Source: Alphaproteobacteria bacterium (lineage in GTDB: Bacteria > Pseudomonadota > Alphaproteobacteria > Rickettsiales > UBA998). From it: 64,000 bases of DNA. The stretch spans positions 1 to 64,000 of the forward strand of contig RDZH01000013.1 of NCBI GenBank assembly GCA_004293935.1, given 5' to 3'. Under the pieces are notes generated by a model. That model did no database searches and was not told where the DNA came from. It saw nothing but the letters and a program-made list of their open reading frames with translations. The position numbers were made by a program, and so were the translations under genes. Positions 18,221 to 25,241 of this stretch are shown here, piece by piece; within the stretch, counting starts at the first letter, position 1; each line of letters begins with the position of its first letter.

Positions 18221-18242
18221 TGGTGAAAACTTATATTCACCA
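18221..18242. promoter_or_regulatory. Possible operator before the prepilin gene
   Basis: TGGTGAA and TTCACCA form a perfect 7-bp inverted repeat around an 8-base spacer, about 75 bases upstream of the prepilin start. The surroundings are AT-rich and promoter-like. It could bind a dimeric regulator; no regulator gene is adjacent. Confidence 0.35.
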
Positions 18243-18317
18243 TAATTATTAGGATTATTTTAATAAAGCTATCTCATAATGTTCTTAAATAGACTATGCA
18301 CTATAAGGAGAATAATT

Positions 18318-19175
18318 ATGCATTCTACAGAACAACGCTCGCACAATGCGGGTTTTACTCTGATTGAATTATCCATTGTTTTGGTGATTATTGGGTTAAT
18401 CGTCGGGGGTATTTTAACAGGGCAGGATATGATTCGTTCAGCGGAAATTCGCTCAACGATGACGCAGATTGAAGGCGTGAGTACCGCCGCAAACACCTTT
18501 CGTGATAAATATAATGGCTTACCAGGTGATTTAATTGCACCGAAAGCCGCACAATTCGGTTTAGTGGCGCGTAGTGGTCAGGTCGGGCGCGGTGATGGCA
18601 ATCGCTTTATCGAAGCATGTGGGCAAGGAGTACGCGATTTTGCGTGTGAAGTTGGGGCATTCTGGTCTGATTTATCACGTGCGGGTATGGTCACAGGTGA
18701 TTACAGTGCCTTTGCAGATTTTAGTGCGGACACAGGTGTTGCAGCGGATATAACGGGTGCAGATATGGCGCGTTATTTGCCCGAAGCGGAGCTTGGTCAA
18801 AATAATTTTGTCACGGTATTTAGTGCAGGTGGGCGTAATTATGTGCAGATTTCCCAAATTACAGGGATTACGGCTGCAGGTGCGTATACGCTTGGTTATG
18901 GGATGACACCGCAAACAGCGTTTAACATTGACGAAAAAATGGATGATGGCAATCCATTCCGTGGTAATGTGATGGCAACATCGGATGCGGCGACTCCCGG
19001 AACATTTATCGCGGAGATTGTTGATCCTATTGCGGCTGTGGTCACGGCTGATGCTGCCGCCCCGACTCCTGAAATGTGCGCGGGTTTGCAAGGAACGAAC
19101 ATGATCTATAATACCGTCACTGAAGATGATGCTGCAGCGATGGTGTGTCAGATAGCCGTTCGCACATCGTTCTAA
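18318..19175 (+). CDS. Type IV prepilin-like protein
   Basis: The N-terminus shows a prepilin peptidase site: a short charged leader ending HNAG, then FTLIELSIVLVIIGLIVGGIL as the assembly helix with the conserved Glu at +5. AAGGAG precedes the ATG at 18318. The mature domain (about 270 residues) is Ala/Gly/Asp-rich with four Cys (CGQGVRDFAC and two near the C-terminus) that may form disulfides. It stands alone with its own terminator, far from the assembly ATPase operon at 47 kb, and probably supplies a subunit of that pilus or pseudopilus. Confidence 0.85.
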   Translation: MHSTEQRSHNAGFTLIELSIVLVIIGLIVGGILTGQDMIRSAEIRSTMTQIEGVSTAANTFRDKYNGLPGDLIAPKAAQFGLVARSGQVGRGDGNRFIEACGQGVRDFACEVGAFWSDLSRAGMVTGDYSAFADFSADTGVAADITGADMARYLPEAELGQNNFVTVFSAGGRNYVQISQITGITAAGAYTLGYGMTPQTAFNIDEKMDDGNPFRGNVMATSDAATPGTFIAEIVDPIAAVVTADAAAPTPEMCAGLQGTNMIYNTVTEDDAAAMVCQIAVRTSF

Positions 19176-19191
19176 GCGCGAGAGCGTAGTT

Positions 19192-19244
19192 TCGATAGGT
19201 TTGTTCTTCTTCTAATAGAGGGGGGCAAGCCTATCGGTTTTTTT
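19192..19244 (+). terminator. Intrinsic terminator after the prepilin gene
   Basis: CGATAGGTTTG (19193-19203) pairs with CAAGCCTATCG (19226-19236) and is followed by seven T residues. It ends the prepilin transcript. The remaining about 220 bases up to pal hold promoter-like sequence but no supported gene. Confidence 0.85.
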
Positions 19245-19471
19245 GTGCTATAGATCATAGGGTTATAGTGCGACGCACACCATCAACGCATCATGCAGAA
19301 ATGGATGAATGTTGCATTTTTACACCAATCCATGGGCTTGTGATATTTTTCGTGCATTCTTCTTGCATGACGATGCATAAAGCACTTGATTCTAGGGGCG
19401 CAATAGCTGTAAATAATCACATTCATAGAATTTTTTCAATAATTTTTAGTATTACAAAGGGGTTTTAGATT

Positions 19472-19975
19472 ATGAATATTGTTACAAAATACGGCGCGAT
19501 TTTCTCATGCTTGTTTGCACTTGCAGCGTGCGAATCAGCTCCAGAAACAGGTACAACAGGTGATGTGCTTACTGAAAACACTACGCCTGGCACAGGCGAT
19601 TCTGTTGGTTCTAGCACGATGCAAGAAGCGTTCAATCAGCAAGCTGGTGATCGCGTATTCTTCGCATTGGATAGCTCAGTCGTTACATCTGAAGGTCGTG
19701 CAACTCTTGAGCGTCAAGCACAATGGTTGAACCAAAATCCTTCAGTAGCTGCTGTCGTTGAAGGACATTGCGATGAGCGTGGAACACGTGAATATAACTT
19801 GGCACTCGGTGAGCGTCGTGGTAATGCAGCACGCGATGTGTTGGTTGCTGCTGGTGTAAGCCCTGCACGTTTGACTGTAATTTCTTACGGTAAAGAGCGC
19901 GCTGCGGTGATGGGTTCTGATGAGCAATCATGGGCGCAAAACCGTCGTGCAGTGACTGTATTGACTGCACAATAA
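19472..19975 (+). CDS. pal: Peptidoglycan-associated lipoprotein Pal
   Basis: Pal anchors the outer membrane to peptidoglycan in the Tol-Pal system. A lipoprotein signal ends in LAAC (lipid-modified Cys 20), a Thr/Gly-rich linker follows, and the OmpA-like domain runs from about residue 55 to 167. Its landmarks are VFFALDSSVVTSEGRATLERQAQWL, VVEGHCDERGTREYNLALGERR and SYGKERAAVMGSDEQSWAQNRRAV. The 167-residue length is typical. tolB, tolA and cpoB, usually next to pal, are not in the window. It has its own terminator. Confidence 0.96.
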   Translation: MNIVTKYGAIFSCLFALAACESAPETGTTGDVLTENTTPGTGDSVGSSTMQEAFNQQAGDRVFFALDSSVVTSEGRATLERQAQWLNQNPSVAAVVEGHCDERGTREYNLALGERRGNAARDVLVAAGVSPARLTVISYGKERAAVMGSDEQSWAQNRRAVTVLTAQ

Positions 19976-19996
19976 GCCTTGGTTACAAGGATGAAA

Positions 19997-20031
19997 AACC
20001 ACGCTGGGCAAAAGTTCAGCGTGGTTTTTTT
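19997..20031 (+). terminator. Intrinsic terminator after pal
   Basis: AACCACGCTG and CAGCGTGGTT form a perfect 10-bp stem around about ten loop bases, followed by a run of T. It is a strong terminator for pal. From here to pyrB (about 220 bases) I see a TATAAT box at 20162 and a small GCCTAG/CTAGGC hairpin at 20185-20201 that may belong to the pyrB leader. Confidence 0.9.
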
Positions 20032-20250
20032 ATGCGCATGGACATGATGCGTCATAGGGATGAGAGAGAATGTATTTTTTTCTGTACCCATGCTAGAAAA
20101 ATCGCTATGGTACAACATAGTGCATTGCGCTATTATATAATTGCCGATTGATCGGTCATTCTATAATGGAAGCACCATATGTGCGCCTAGCAACCCTAGG
20201 CATCACATCGATGATATGCTTTGGAATCCTTCATTTTAGTTGTGTAATAT

Positions 20251-21243
20251 ATGTCTGGTATTTTTTCGCTAAAACAACGTATTGGTGATTTATTGGGGGC
20301 GCAACGACGCTTGCCCCCCCCTGATTATAGTGGCTTTCCGCATAAGCATTTGCTGGGGATTGAAGAGCTTGAGGCGAGTGATATTCAGCGCATTCTCGAT
20401 TGTGCGGAGCATTATATTGCACGCAATCAACAACAAGATAAAAAACATGCTATCCTCAAGGGGCGCACCTTAATTAATCTGTTTTTTGAGTCATCCACCC
20501 GCACGCGTACCTCATTTGAGATTGCGGGCAAACGTTTGGGCATGGATGTGGTGAATATCTCGATTGCCGCATCCTCTGTTTCTAAAGGCGAAACGTTGCT
20601 TGATACAGCACGTAGCCTTGCTGCTATGCACGCCGATGCGATTGTGGTGCGCCATGCTGAGAGTGGTGTTGCACATATGTTGGCACATCATGTACAGGGT
20701 GCGGTGATTAATGGCGGTGATGGCGCGCATGAACACCCAACGCAAGCATTGCTTGATGCACTGACCATTAGGTTTCATAAGGGGCGTTTGGATGGCGTGC
20801 GGGTGGCATTATGCGGGGATATTTTGCATAGCCGCGTCGCACGATCCAATATCCTGTTGTTGAAAAAAATGGGCGCATCGGTGGTGATGGTCGCCCCAAG
20901 CACGCTTCTTCCTGCCACGCCCCAATCATTTGGTGTGGATATTGCCCGTTCGATGCGTGAAGGCTTGGATGGTGCGGATGTGGTGATGATGCTCCGTGTG
21001 CAGCATGAGCGCATGGAGGGCAAATTTGTGCCTTCGGTGCGCGAATATTTCGCACGGTTTGGGCTGGATCGCACGCGTCTTGCCTATGCGAAGCCTGATG
21101 CTTTGGTGATGCATCCCGGTCCGATTAATCGTGGTGTAGAAATTGATGGTGATTTGGCGGATGATGTCGAACGTAGTGTGATTTTACAGCAGGTAGAATT
21201 AGGCGTTGCGGTGCGTCAAGCAGTATTGGAATTATTGGTTTGA
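20251..21243 (+). CDS. pyrB: Aspartate carbamoyltransferase catalytic subunit
   Basis: PyrB condenses carbamoyl phosphate with aspartate in pyrimidine synthesis. The carbamoyl-phosphate loop [13 protein letters not shown] and the [11 protein letters not shown] segment with its active-site Lys are present, with [26 protein letters not shown] and [13 protein letters not shown]. The 330-residue length is normal for the longer alphaproteobacterial form. A pyrC-type dihydroorotase, often next to it, is absent; cvpA follows 16 bp later instead. Confidence 0.96.
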   Translation: MSGIFSLKQRIGDLLGAQRRLPPPDYSGFPHKHLLGIEELEASDIQRILDCAEHYIARNQQQDKKHAILKGRTLINLFFESSTRTRTSFEIAGKRLGMDVVNISIAASSVSKGETLLDTARSLAAMHADAIVVRHAESGVAHMLAHHVQGAVINGGDGAHEHPTQALLDALTIRFHKGRLDGVRVALCGDILHSRVARSNILLLKKMGASVVMVAPSTLLPATPQSFGVDIARSMREGLDGADVVMMLRVQHERMEGKFVPSVREYFARFGLDRTRLAYAKPDALVMHPGPINRGVEIDGDLADDVERSVILQQVELGVAVRQAVLELLV

Positions 21244-21259
21244 GGGGAGATAAGAAATT

Positions 21260-21928
21260 ATGGTTGGTGCTAATTTTGCGATGAATCTTTTTGATTTAAT
21301 CGTCTATAGTGTATTTTTTATTGTCATTGCCGTATCGCTTTATCGTGGGTTTATTAGCGAAATGATGTCGCTTGTCACATGGTTTGGAGCAGGTTTTATT
21401 ACGCTTTTGCTCGCAAGTCGCTCTAGTGCGTATATGATGCAATATGTTGAGAGCAAATTTGGCGCATCCCTGATTGGTATTATGGGAACGTATTTTATCG
21501 CGGTTATTGTGCTTGGATTGTTCACACGGGTGATGACGAAATATCTCAAAAACGGTTCAGATGTAGGTTTTCTGGATAATGCGTTGGGCGGTATGTTTGG
21601 AGCAATCAAGGGAAGTTTGATCGTGTCGCTTGGGTTTCTCATGATGACGTTGGTGTACCGCGAAGAGGGGTATCCTGAATGGGTGCAAACCTCGTCTACG
21701 CTGCCTATGGTGCAAGAAGGTTCGTTGCTATTAGTACGCCTCATGCCTGAATATTTGGGGACGATTTCTTCGCTTGATCCTGATGAATCTATGTATATGA
21801 ATCCTCCTCCGGTCGCACAGATTGATCAAGGGATGAATCAAGAATTCACACCGATAGAAAGCCCACAAGAGCAACCGCAAAATAAGCTGGAACATCTTAT
21901 TCTTGATTTGACACAGAATCGTCAATAA
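21260..21928 (+). CDS. cvpA: CvpA family membrane protein
   Basis: CvpA proteins are small inner-membrane proteins originally linked to colicin V production. The first about 155 residues contain four hydrophobic helices with the family's NLFDLIVYSVFFIVIAVSLYRGFISE start and FLDNALGGMFGAIKG loop. A polar tail rich in Pro and Gln follows. It begins 16 bp after pyrB and probably shares its transcript; in many proteobacteria cvpA is next to purF or pyrimidine/purine genes. Confidence 0.88.
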   Translation: MVGANFAMNLFDLIVYSVFFIVIAVSLYRGFISEMMSLVTWFGAGFITLLLASRSSAYMMQYVESKFGASLIGIMGTYFIAVIVLGLFTRVMTKYLKNGSDVGFLDNALGGMFGAIKGSLIVSLGFLMMTLVYREEGYPEWVQTSSTLPMVQEGSLLLVRLMPEYLGTISSLDPDESMYMNPPPVAQIDQGMNQEFTPIESPQEQPQNKLEHLILDLTQNRQ

Positions 21929-21953
21929 GAATCGCCAATAAAGCGCAAAGCTC

Positions 21954-23237
21954 CTAAGCGCGCATGGCTTGGAGCTGTTGTTTTTCTTCCACTCTGCCTT
22001 CGTGCTGCGTTTCTTTGAGTTTCTCGGAAGGAGCGGAGTTTTGCGCGACTTCTGGTTGTTCCTCTGTTTTGTCCTTATGGAACACGGCACTCAAGCCTTT
22101 GCTGATATTTTCAAATGCGAAGGCGGCACCCAAGCTATAGAACATCTCGGAACTCAAAAGCGCACCAATATTTTCAGACCATTTTTTGCCGTCAATGGCA
22201 TAAGGTGTCGTTTTGGGGTCAAGGACAAGATTATTGTTATCATCATGCTTCGGATGATATGCATTAGCAAATTTTTTCACTAAGTCCGAATTTTCATAAA
22301 GTGCGCCAAACGCCTTTTCCCCCACGCCTTCAATATATTTACCCGCTCCCCCAAAGCCGACCTCCGGGTCTGGATTGGCTTCGACACCTGCTATTTTGCC
22401 AGCCGTGTGCTTGATCACATTATTTTCTTTCCACCAAGATATATGTAAGGCATAAATAGGCAAAAGTGCCATTGCCCGACCGATGATAACACTTGCTGCG
22501 GATTGGCGAGGGGAAGAGCGATCAATATAGTCGTAGCGTGCTTCACGTTGTTCTTGTTTGATGTTCGCTTCAATCTCATTTTTCGGGGCTTTTCCAAGCA
22601 TCGCCTCAATGGGATCAGCGATCTTTTCATCCATCCAGCGTGTCACCGCTACTTTATTATCTTCCAGTGCTTTCACGGGAAACATTAAGAGCCAACCGCC
22701 CGCACATAAGGCTACGATGCCCGCCAATGACTTCGCCGCATCCCCAATGACTTGGCTGCGACTTATATGTTGCATGACTTCCTGTTTTAGCTCACCTTGA
22801 AGCCCTATATTGATATTTGCTTTGTTGATATCATAAAAAGCTCGGGTATATTGTCCTTTTGCAACAAGTTCCTTGATGGGGGCATCTGCCAACAAGCTAG
22901 GCAAATTATGCTTCAAGTCATTGGCTGCTTTGATGATGTCTTCTTTGGTGAAGGTCTCTTTGTTGGTGACAAGAAAATTACTAAAGGCTTGCCCCTGTTT
23001 GCTTCCCCAATCGATTGCATCACTGAACATGGAGAAGAGGTTATGTTCTTTGCCAAACAGATTAAGTGTTGGTGCCAAAGGACGATACTGGGCAAAATCG
23101 GCTGCGACAATCGAAAGAAATGAATTGAGAAAAAAGTTGATCCCATAATAATTGGTGAAATCAAAAATCTTCTCCCCTTGAGTTTTCTCAGGGATTTTGC
23201 TCTTTTCATCAGTTTGTGTGTGTTCTAATGCTTCCAT
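21954..23237 (-). CDS. Unknown 427-residue protein with one or two hydrophobic segments
   Basis: I do not recognise this protein. It has no clear signal peptide. A strongly hydrophobic segment (GDAAKSLAGIVALCAGGWLLMFPVKAL, about residues 164-190) could span the membrane, with weaker ones near 31-50 and 255-275. The C-terminus is Glu/Gln/Lys-rich and disordered-looking. It is convergent with cvpA and has no operon partner. In style it resembles the unknown protein at 31371 (long, no family, hydrophobic centre, polar tail), but I see no clear homology between them. Confidence 0.8.
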   Translation of the reverse strand: MEALEHTQTDEKSKIPEKTQGEKIFDFTNYYGINFFLNSFLSIVAADFAQYRPLAPTLNLFGKEHNLFSMFSDAIDWGSKQGQAFSNFLVTNKETFTKEDIIKAANDLKHNLPSLLADAPIKELVAKGQYTRAFYDINKANINIGLQGELKQEVMQHISRSQVIGDAAKSLAGIVALCAGGWLLMFPVKALEDNKVAVTRWMDEKIADPIEAMLGKAPKNEIEANIKQEQREARYDYIDRSSPRQSAASVIIGRAMALLPIYALHISWWKENNVIKHTAGKIAGVEANPDPEVGFGGAGKYIEGVGEKAFGALYENSDLVKKFANAYHPKHDDNNNLVLDPKTTPYAIDGKKWSENIGALLSSEMFYSLGAAFAFENISKGLSAVFHKDKTEEQPEVAQNSAPSEKLKETQHEGRVEEKQQLQAMRA

Positions 23238-23283
23238 GGAAATAAGTGTAGCCTATTCATAGGATGTTGTGTGTGAATTTTTT

Positions 23284-23312
23284 ATGACAGCCTTATGATT
23301 CTGTGCTATACA
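23284..23312 (+). promoter_or_regulatory. Promoter of the small lipoprotein gene
   Basis: ATGACA (23284-23289) and TATACA (23307-23312) are separated by 17 bases, with an upstream TG-rich GTGC before the -10. The same GTGCTATA pattern recurs before other genes in this window. Confidence 0.5.
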
Positions 23313-23340
23313 TCTTCAAAAGAACATGAAAGGAACGTGC

Positions 23341-23664
23341 ATGACCCCTAAATCTCTATTTTTATGCCTTAGTATGACCTTAAGCCTTGCTTCCTGTGGC
23401 GGAACTACATCAATTAGTGACCTTGAGCCACCCAAAGGCACGCATATTATGGGAAAAGTCATCAGCAAGGATGATGAGGAATTCACTATTCAAGATGATA
23501 CCGCCACCCTTACGATTGAGGCAACGGAAGCTATCGTTGGCAAGCTGATCATTGGTGAGACTGTCGGTGTGTTTGGCAATTTAGATGAGGATGATCTAGG
23601 TGAATTTGAGGCATACCGTATTGTTCGTGCGGATGGCACAGAACTGAAATTGCTTATTGATTAA
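23341..23664 (+). CDS. Small lipoprotein, unknown function
   Basis: The 107-residue protein has a lipoprotein signal ending in SLASC (Cys 18). The remainder has alternating hydrophobic strands (GKVISKDDEEFTIQDDTATLTIEA, GETVGVFGNLDEDD), consistent with a small OB-like fold similar to bacterial OB-fold periplasmic proteins. An AAAGGAA site precedes the ATG at 23341 rather than the earlier in-frame ATG at 23326. Its last 11 bases overlap sufE tail to tail. Confidence 0.75.
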   Translation: MTPKSLFLCLSMTLSLASCGGTTSISDLEPPKGTHIMGKVISKDDEEFTIQDDTATLTIEATEAIVGKLIIGETVGVFGNLDEDDLGEFEAYRIVRADGTELKLLID

Positions 23665-24070
23665 GCTGAGCAACCTGCTTAATCCGTTCGACCATCGCAA
23701 AAAAACCATTACTACGACTGGGGCTAAGATGTTCTTTTAGCCCTAATGTTGCAAAAAAGCCGCTAATGTCCAAAGAAATGATCGTGGCGCGATCCTGCCC
23801 TGAGGCGATGCGTACCAGCAAAGCCACGAGACCGCGTACAATATGCGCATCGCTATCAGCACGGAAATAATGCAATCCGTCGCGCATCTCGTGGATAATC
23901 CATACTTGTGAGGTGCATCCGCGCACTTTATAGGCATCGGTTTTATAGACATCCTCCAATGGGGGCATGGATGCGCCCAACTCGATGAGGTAGCTATATT
24001 TATCTTCCCAATCCTCAAAGAGAGAAAAATCATCAAGGATGCTGTGCATGGTAGGGGTGAAATGTGTCAT
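23654..24070 (-). CDS. sufE: Cysteine desulfurase activator SufE
   Basis: SufE accepts sulfur from the SufS cysteine desulfurase in Fe-S cluster assembly. The 138 residues show LIELGASMPPL, the acceptor Cys in KVRGCTSQVW (about residue 52), FRADSDAHIVRGLVALL and HLSPSRSNGF, all typical. It stands apart from any suf operon. Its start overlaps the end of the next minus-strand gene by 4 bp, so the two are likely cotranscribed. A later in-frame Met (residue 8) is a possible start. Confidence 0.95.
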   Translation of the reverse strand: MTHFTPTMHSILDDFSLFEDWEDKYSYLIELGASMPPLEDVYKTDAYKVRGCTSQVWIIHEMRDGLHYFRADSDAHIVRGLVALLVRIASGQDRATIISLDISGFFATLGLKEHLSPSRSNGFFAMVERIKQVAQLNQ

Positions 24071-24486
24071 AATATCGAGGGAGTTAATAGGTAAGGATGG
24101 AGTATGTTTTCTAATTGATTTGAGAGGTGAGGGAAGCTATACGTTCCTTTATTCCACGAGTCTGTTTGTGCAATATTCGTGCTTTCAAGTAACTGATGTG
24201 CTATTTCATCATGAGGGTAAAGATACCATATATTATGTGTGCAAAACGCGATATATATATCTTTACCAAGATATTTCTTGCTAATAGTACATCTTCCTTT
24301 TAGCTGTATTTTGAGAAAAGTTGAACCATCAATATGAACAGCAATCAGATCAGCTCCCTGCCAGTCATCAGATAATCGGATGCAGTGAAAACCATAATCC
24401 GCAAGTACGCCACCGAGTTTGTTGGCATTGTAATTTTCTTGTTGTTTAGCAGTTAAGTCAGAGTAATTAATGGGTGTGAAATTCAT
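24067..24486 (-). CDS. Conserved unknown protein with nuclease-like core
   Basis: The 139 residues do not match a family with known function that I can name. The middle reads GFHCIRLSDDWQGADLIAVHIDGSTFLKIQLKGR. A GAD Asp followed two strands later by QxK is the arrangement found in PD-(D/E)XK nuclease-fold proteins, so a nuclease-like fold is possible but inferred. The C-terminal part has YLYPHDE. It overlaps sufE by 4 bp and is the first gene of that pair. Confidence 0.7.
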   Translation of the reverse strand: MNFTPINYSDLTAKQQENYNANKLGGVLADYGFHCIRLSDDWQGADLIAVHIDGSTFLKIQLKGRCTISKKYLGKDIYIAFCTHNIWYLYPHDEIAHQLLESTNIAQTDSWNKGTYSFPHLSNQLENILHPYLLTPSIL

Positions 24487-24522
24487 AGATGCACCACGGC
24501 TATGCGAATTTTTACAAAAAGA

Positions 24523-24583
24523 TTGTCATGCCCGTATAAGTGGGTATCCAGTTTTCTGGATTCCCGCCTTCGCGGGAATGACG
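24523..24583. repeat. MITE-like inverted-repeat element, short copy
   Basis: TTGTCATGCCCGTATAAGTGGGTATCCA faces TGGATTCCCGCCTTCGCGGGAATGAC across only six bases. Only the inner arms are present; the outer GAGACTTCTG ends of the complete copy at 15283 are missing. It lies between two minus-strand genes. Confidence 0.8.
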
Positions 24584-24606
24584 AGGCATTGATAATCAAC
24601 GACCTA

Positions 24607-24762
24607 TCATCGAAAACCAAGCCATAAATAAGGAGATAATAGACAGAATAAAACAAACATCACGAATGCCATGAATAACATGACGCATATAATCTTAAAA
24701 AATTCTGATGATTTGTTGGACATAAATTTTACACATGTAGTGATGGTGGGGGTGAGTGTCAT
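24607..24762 (-). CDS. Possible 51-residue single-span membrane protein
   Basis: This short frame starts with an ATG that overlaps the stop of the acetyltransferase gene (ATGA), a layout typical of coupled translation. It encodes a polar 20-residue start and then a strongly hydrophobic helix (FFKIICVMLFMAFVMFVLFCLL) ending SPYLWLGFR. An in-frame second ATG at residue 14 is also possible. No family is recognised. Gene status rests on the overlap and the clean hydrophobic segment. Confidence 0.45.
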   Translation of the reverse strand: MTLTPTITTCVKFMSNKSSEFFKIICVMLFMAFVMFVLFCLLSPYLWLGFR

Positions 24763-25184
24763 GATAGTGCTTTGGTGAAATGATAACCACGAATGATGTA
24801 TCCTTCGCGCATATACAATTTATGCGCTTCGTGATAGGTCGTGTAACAATCTAGCCCTGTTTGCTGGCATCCAAGACGTAGTGCTTCTGCTTCCACCCAT
24901 GCCAAAAGTTTTTTGCCAATGCCACGACTGCGCCATGCTTCATCCACAACAAAATTGTCTATATCGATAAAATTACCACACCAAAAGCGTGTGCCACACC
25001 AAAAGCCGCATAAACCACGGTATGTTCCTGTTTCATCGACATAAGCAATGCAGCGATAGCCTTGCGCACGCATCTGTGGCAAACGCTCGTGAAATATTTC
25101 CAAGGTAATCGAAGGATTGAGTTGTTGCACTAAGGGCAACATAGCCAAAAAATCGGCTTCTGAAGTGAGTTCACGAATGGTCAT
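24759..25184 (-). CDS. GNAT family N-acetyltransferase
   Basis: The 141 residues form a single GNAT domain. Recognisable parts are LVQQLNPSITLEIFHERL near the start, DNFVVDEAWRSRGIGKKLLAWVEAEALRLGC (motif A with acetyl-CoA-binding RSRGIGK, about residues 80-110) and the terminal YTTYHEAHKLYMREGYIIRGYHFTK (motif B). The substrate is unknown; related proteins acetylate small amines or protein N-termini. It lies between metE and the small membrane frame. Confidence 0.88.
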   Translation of the reverse strand: MTIRELTSEADFLAMLPLVQQLNPSITLEIFHERLPQMRAQGYRCIAYVDETGTYRGLCGFWCGTRFWCGNFIDIDNFVVDEAWRSRGIGKKLLAWVEAEALRLGCQQTGLDCYTTYHEAHKLYMREGYIIRGYHFTKALS

Positions 25185-25200
25185 GATCGGTTTTTATAGG

Positions 25201-25234
25201 AAGGATGCACTCCCCCAAGAGAGAGCGCATCCTT
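25201..25234 (-). terminator. Hairpin downstream of metE
   Basis: AAGGATGC (25201-25208) pairs with GCATCCTT (25227-25234) around an 18-base loop, eight bases beyond the metE stop. The following T run on the minus strand is weak, so termination may be partial and the GNAT gene may be read through from metE. Confidence 0.5.
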
Positions 25235-25241
25235 TGCATTA

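Noticed and set aside
19268-19468. A 66-codon frame between the prepilin terminator and pal
   Set aside because: There is no ribosome site, it begins inside promoter-like sequence, and the product looks random.
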